A stretch of 35,633 nucleotides of DNA from Clostridia bacterium (GTDB lineage: Bacteria; Bacillota; Clostridia; Peptostreptococcales; Anaerovoracaceae): assembly GCA_024689865.1 (NCBI GenBank), contig JAILDA010000096.1, positions 1-35,633 of the forward strand, in the 5' to 3' direction. A program made the position numbers and the translations under genes. A model generated the notes under the pieces. The model did no database searches, had not been told where the DNA came from, and saw only the letters and a program-made list of their open reading frames with translations. Shown here piece by piece: positions 32,464 to 35,633 of this stretch. Position 1 is the first letter of the stretch. The number at the start of each line of letters is the position of its first letter.

Positions 32464-32997
32464 TTATCCTTTATCGTTCCTGAAGAACAGTTCCGAAAAA
32501 CGAATGCCCGATCTTTTAAGCGCGGAAGCGTCCCCTATCGTACAGTTGCGGAACCCGGCGCACTTAGGCGGCCCCGAAAGCCCGTTTCCCAAAGCCCTTG
32601 CAAGCGGCTCAAGGTCCGGCACGGAAGCATCCTCCAGGTAGAACATGGAAAGCTCCGAAAGCCCATCCAGAAAACCGAGGTCCCTGATGTTTCCGCCGTG
32701 CAGTACGAACAGATCCCAAAGGTCCTTAAAGCCGGAAATGAAGCTGTAGTCGTCCAGCGGAGCAAAGATGTAGCAGCCTGTTATCCTGCACTTTACGAGC
32801 GCGTTCAGAACGGACTTATCCGAAAGGTCGGAAACAGCCAGTGTCACCTTGGGAGTCCTCATGTTAAAAGCTGATACTGCCTTCTCCCACGGAATGAAGC
32901 CTCCCGTTACCGGAGCCCCGTCTTCGTTTATGCCTATCGGAAGGTACGCGTTCTCCTCCGCCGCTCTAATTAGTTTTTCGAACTGATCCTGCTGCAT
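32464..32997 (-). CDS. Uncharacterised protein with leucine-rich-like repeats
   Basis: I start at the ATG 32997 (177 aa); a TTG at 33039 would add 14 residues but has a poor ribosome binding site and unusual N-terminus. The protein is soluble and its middle shows degenerate leucine-rich-repeat spacing (FKDLWDLFVLHGGNIRDLGFL, then SELSMFYLEDASVPDLEPL), compatible with a short LRR-type solenoid of about four turns between residues 65 and 165. No catalytic motif. It sits between the phosphatase and the VanX-like gene with 3-50 base gaps. Function unknown; the LRR call is tentative. Confidence 0.55.
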   Translation of the reverse strand: MQQDQFEKLIRAAEENAYLPIGINEDGAPVTGGFIPWEKAVSAFNMRTPKVTLAVSDLSDKSVLNALVKCRITGCYIFAPLDDYSFISGFKDLWDLFVLHGGNIRDLGFLDGLSELSMFYLEDASVPDLEPLARALGNGLSGPPKCAGFRNCTIGDASALKRSGIRFSELFFRNDKG

Positions 32998-33047
32998 CCT
33001 GCTGCTTCCCGGTCCTTGGTATAAGTTATGATCCTGCAATTCCGCTG

Positions 33048-34271
33048 CTACTTGGTAAGGCGTCCGACAAGGCCGTCTATCTGAGCGTCCGTCATCCCGG
33101 CTTTTACAAGATACGCTCTGGCAAAGGCCGACAGGTCCGCCGTCTTAAGGTCAACGGTCTTGCTCCCTGCTACTGTATACATCATAGCTATGAGGTTCTT
33201 GTCAAGTATTATGTCGTATTTTGCCTTATCTTTTTGCTCGGTTATCTCGTAATAGTTGTCGTAGGTGATCATGTAGTCGTCGACTATCTCCTGATATGAA
33301 GCTCCGCAGAGCATCTCGATCAGCATGCACACGAAGCCCGTGCGGTCCTTGCCCTCGGTGCAGTGAACAAGATACGGACCGTCCTTTTCAGCCATGGCGG
33401 TAAAGCCCTGGGCTATCTTGGCGGTAAAATCGTCCGAGGAAAAGTTCATGCTCATGGCAAGGGGTATGACGCTGCCCTTTTCGTACAGGGACTTGAAGTG
33501 CGGGGAGTTGAAGTCCGCCGCGGCCATGTACTTTTCTATCTTGGCGTCGTTGTCCGCAAGATTAAGAATGCAGTTTACGCCTGCCGCGGATATAAGCTTG
33601 TCCACGTAGGGAGCTCTGTTGTGCTGGTTGTCGCAGGGCGACGCGGAACGGTAGATTACGCCTTCCTTAAGATCCCCTGCCGTCATGTTTCGGAAGTTCG
33701 CGAACACTTCGTCGCTTGGGTATCTTTCCCTCTCGTCCCAGTAATGGATGTCGCGGGCTTCCTGTATGTCCCTGTAAGTCCCGTGAGCATTAAGATAGAC
33801 GCTTGCGGTACACTTGCCGTCCAGTTTGGCTTCTTCGTAAAGGCTTATCTTCCGGCCTGCGTACAGACCGCCCTCGTCCCACAGGTCCTGCCCGTAGTTG
33901 ATGGCCGCCTTAATGTAGTCGTAGCCCGGATAGGCGATGAGAAGCGCCTCGCCGGCATCCACGTAGTATCCGTTATAGTAAGGTACGTCCTGCAGCGTGT
34001 AGCCGTTGGAGAACACCACCTTAACGCTGTCGCCGTATACGAACCCCAGCTTGTTGAAGTCGTCTATCGTCATCTTGATGTAGACTCCGCCGAATTCCGG
34101 CTCGTGCTCTATGGCTATGCCTTCTATCTTAGGCGCAGCATCCGCGGGCTCGGCATTATTTGCCGGCTCAGTATTGCTGCCGCTGTTGTTACTGCTGTTT
34201 CCGCAGGCGGCAAGCGACAGGCACATGGCCAGCGCAAGCAAAAGCGATATTAACTTCTTAATGATCTTCAC
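33048..34271 (-). CDS. Lipoprotein tyrosine phosphatase
   Basis: The 407-aa protein has a lipoprotein signal with LAAC lipobox (Cys about 23), an Asn/Ser/Ala linker to about residue 47, a small beta-rich domain (about 48-145, GDSVKVVFSNGYTLQDVPYYNGYY) and a tyrosine-phosphatase domain. The signature HCTEGKDRTGF near residue 300 is the CX5R P-loop with the GKDR variant typical of the MptpB/LipA-like PF13350 group, and upstream RSASPCDNQHNRAPY matches that group. These act on phospho-Tyr/Ser/Thr or phosphoinositides. Here it would sit outside the membrane. The N-terminal domain resembles the C-terminal domain of SAM hydroxide adenosyltransferases, which is an uncertain match. Confidence 0.85.
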   Translation of the reverse strand: MKIIKKLISLLLALAMCLSLAACGNSSNNSGSNTEPANNAEPADAAPKIEGIAIEHEPEFGGVYIKMTIDDFNKLGFVYGDSVKVVFSNGYTLQDVPYYNGYYVDAGEALLIAYPGYDYIKAAINYGQDLWDEGGLYAGRKISLYEEAKLDGKCTASVYLNAHGTYRDIQEARDIHYWDERERYPSDEVFANFRNMTAGDLKEGVIYRSASPCDNQHNRAPYVDKLISAAGVNCILNLADNDAKIEKYMAAADFNSPHFKSLYEKGSVIPLAMSMNFSSDDFTAKIAQGFTAMAEKDGPYLVHCTEGKDRTGFVCMLIEMLCGASYQEIVDDYMITYDNYYEITEQKDKAKYDIILDKNLIAMMYTVAGSKTVDLKTADLSAFARAYLVKAGMTDAQIDGLVGRLTK

Positions 34272-34343
34272 AGCGCACCTCTCTAAACTAATTTACCGCA
34301 TCATTCCGGATCGGGAAAGATCCGGTCTTTGTTCGTTAACCGG

Positions 34344-35543
34344 TCAGTTATCTGCAGGAGCATCGAAAAGCTGACCCGGCAGTTTTTCTTTTTTCATGTA
34401 CGGGAACATCTTGTCGAATTCCTGTACTTCAGCTTCGTCCACATAATAGCCCTCAGGGGTCTGATACACTCCGGTCACATCGTCCAGGTATCCCGGAATC
34501 AGTTCTCTGCAAAGGAAGAACGAATCGTCCGCCCCTTCCGGAAGATCATGGTAACGAATACCGAAATTCCTTGCGTAGCCGAATCCGCACTTGCTGTAGA
34601 AATCTATGTTTCCTTCGAACAGCACCGCGCCGAACCCCATTCCGGCAGCCTTTTCCAGACAGTAGTCAAGAAGCAGCTTTCCGTATCCCTGTCTTTTCAG
34701 CTTAGGAGAAATGCATATCGGGCCCATGGTAAGGACGTCTACGGTCCTGCCGTCATCCGTCTCTATGACCGTCCTCATGAACATGTTCTGTCCGATAAGT
34801 TGTCCGTCCTTTTCCATAACATAGTCCAGTTCCTTTACGAACGCGGGATCGTCCTTCAGGACGTGCAGAACGTAGTGCTCGCTGCAGCCAGGACGGTAGA
34901 CGTTCCAGAACGACTCCCTTACGAGCGCCTCGACGTTCCTGCAGTCTTTTTCTTCTTCCAAACGAATGTTAATGTCCTTATCCATTTTAATTTCTGTTTC
35001 TTCTGACGGGGTCTTTTCCCCGGCTTTTCCTTCTATCCTATCTTTCTTTTGCGAGTCCTTGATCATAGAAACAGCTGTAGTGACGGCTACGACAAGGTTG
35101 GATACTATGCCTACGTAGTTTTTGATCGCGTAGCTGAACACCACGAAAAACAGCATGTTTGCTATGAAAGCCAGTTTCAGCCATTTTTCCTTATCCCTGA
35201 ACTGGAACACTGCCACGGAGTATTCCAGATTGGCTATGATCGGAAGCCATCCAACGAGTCCGCGGTTGTTGAAGATGATCCCCAGTACAACGCCCGCCGC
35301 GATGAGCGCCAATTCCAGGACCTTGCTCTTAACGTTCTTCATGGCGGCAAGGTTGCGGAACACCGACACAACGTTCTGCGCCATGCCGCTGTATCCCTTA
35401 AGTATGAAGGCCGCCGCACCGTAGAAGAACTGGCTTATTATCTGTATGCCCAGGATCTGGCTGCGATCTTTGCGAGTCCCGCTTACCGAATCCGTTATCA
35501 TGGCGCACAATGCGGATATGTTGCCTATAATGATGTCCTTCAT
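34344..35543 (-). CDS. Fusion: YgjV-like membrane domain + GNAT acetyltransferase
   Basis: The 399-aa protein starts with about 165 residues of hydrophobic helices with GNISALCAMITDSVSGTRKDRSQIL, AQNVVSVFRNL, WLPIIANLEYS and VGIVSNLVVAV, resembling the bacterial inner membrane protein YgjV. A charged linker (about 165-190) leads to a GNAT fold (about 192-350) with TMGPICISPKLKRQGYGKLLLDYCLEKA, the acetyl-CoA pyrophosphate-binding RxxGxG/A motif, and FEGNIDFYSKCGFGYA. The fusion would put an N-acetyltransferase at the cytoplasmic face of the membrane. Upstream (35544-35633) I see only AT-rich sequence. A 72-base gap without terminator T-run separates it from the phosphatase gene. Confidence 0.85.
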   Translation of the reverse strand: MKDIIIGNISALCAMITDSVSGTRKDRSQILGIQIISQFFYGAAAFILKGYSGMAQNVVSVFRNLAAMKNVKSKVLELALIAAGVVLGIIFNNRGLVGWLPIIANLEYSVAVFQFRDKEKWLKLAFIANMLFFVVFSYAIKNYVGIVSNLVVAVTTAVSMIKDSQKKDRIEGKAGEKTPSEETEIKMDKDINIRLEEEKDCRNVEALVRESFWNVYRPGCSEHYVLHVLKDDPAFVKELDYVMEKDGQLIGQNMFMRTVIETDDGRTVDVLTMGPICISPKLKRQGYGKLLLDYCLEKAAGMGFGAVLFEGNIDFYSKCGFGYARNFGIRYHDLPEGADDSFFLCRELIPGYLDDVTGVYQTPEGYYVDEAEVQEFDKMFPYMKKEKLPGQLFDAPADN

Positions 35544-35633
35544 TCCGTCTTTTCTTTATCGGTAAAACCGAATAATTCCTTTATCTTCCGGTATTAACCA
35601 GATGTACGGTATGAGTCTGTATCTGACTTTTTC

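Noticed and set aside
31801-34271. Vancomycin-resistance cluster
   Set aside because: Only a VanX-like gene is present; neighbours are a phosphatase and an unknown protein, with no VanA/VanH/VanRS.
1-35633. CRISPR array, tRNA, rRNA, prophage or insertion sequence
   Set aside because: No regularly spaced repeats, cloverleaf genes, transposase or integrase motifs were found on reading both strands.

Overview
The window looks like a chromosomal segment from a strictly anaerobic Clostridia-type Firmicute of moderate GC. The evidence is strong AGGAGG-type ribosome binding sites, a T-box leader, a split transketolase, 2-oxoacid:ferredoxin oxidoreductase genes and the acetyl-CoA-synthase branch of the Wood-Ljungdahl pathway. 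No rRNA, tRNA, CRISPR array, prophage or insertion sequence was recognised. Exact taxonomy cannot be fixed by eye.

Region A (1-15272, plus strand) appears devoted to branched-chain carbon. It opens with the 3' part of a 2-isopropylmalate-synthase-like gene that has lost its catalytic metal ligands but kept the leucine-regulatory domain. This overlaps a gene fusing a TIM-barrel isomerase-like domain to an AMP-forming acyl-CoA ligase. Two paralogous small membrane proteins flanking a nitroreductase follow. Next come a promoter and a complete T-box riboswitch (best specifier reading AUC, isoleucine), then two tandem HTH-cupin-acyl-CoA-ligase fusion genes. After them lie a P-loop ATPase, the four-subunit ferredoxin-dependent 2-oxoacid oxidoreductase (vorD-B-A-C), a branched-chain aminotransferase (ilvE) and an amidohydrolase. 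Because a T-box turns genes on when a charged tRNA is scarce, I read this as a synthetic route. Branched-chain acids would be activated to acyl-CoAs, reductively carboxylated by VOR and transaminated to Ile/Val/Leu. The reverse, amino-acid fermentation, remains the main alternative.

Region B (15368-24703, plus strand) is a self-contained acs operon between two strong intrinsic terminators. It has a near-consensus promoter with a palindrome over the -35 box, a 76-aa unknown protein, a CooC/AcsF nickel ATPase, acsD, acsC, acsE, acsB, acsV and a DUF3786 protein. The carbon monoxide dehydrogenase gene (acsA) is not in the operon or window, although AcsB keeps the N-terminal domain that docks to it in Moorella.

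Region C (24759-28318, minus strand) holds an unknown N-anchored protein, a divergent folD and a two-gene transketolase, with a small Dabb-like gene divergent at 28466 (plus).

Region D (28866-35543, minus strand) carries a lipoprotein, a cytoplasmic UshA-type metallophosphatase, a VanX-type dipeptidase, an unknown 177-191 aa protein, a lipoprotein tyrosine phosphatase and a YgjV-GNAT fusion. It is a nucleotide, cell-wall and envelope housekeeping region with no obvious link to A or B.
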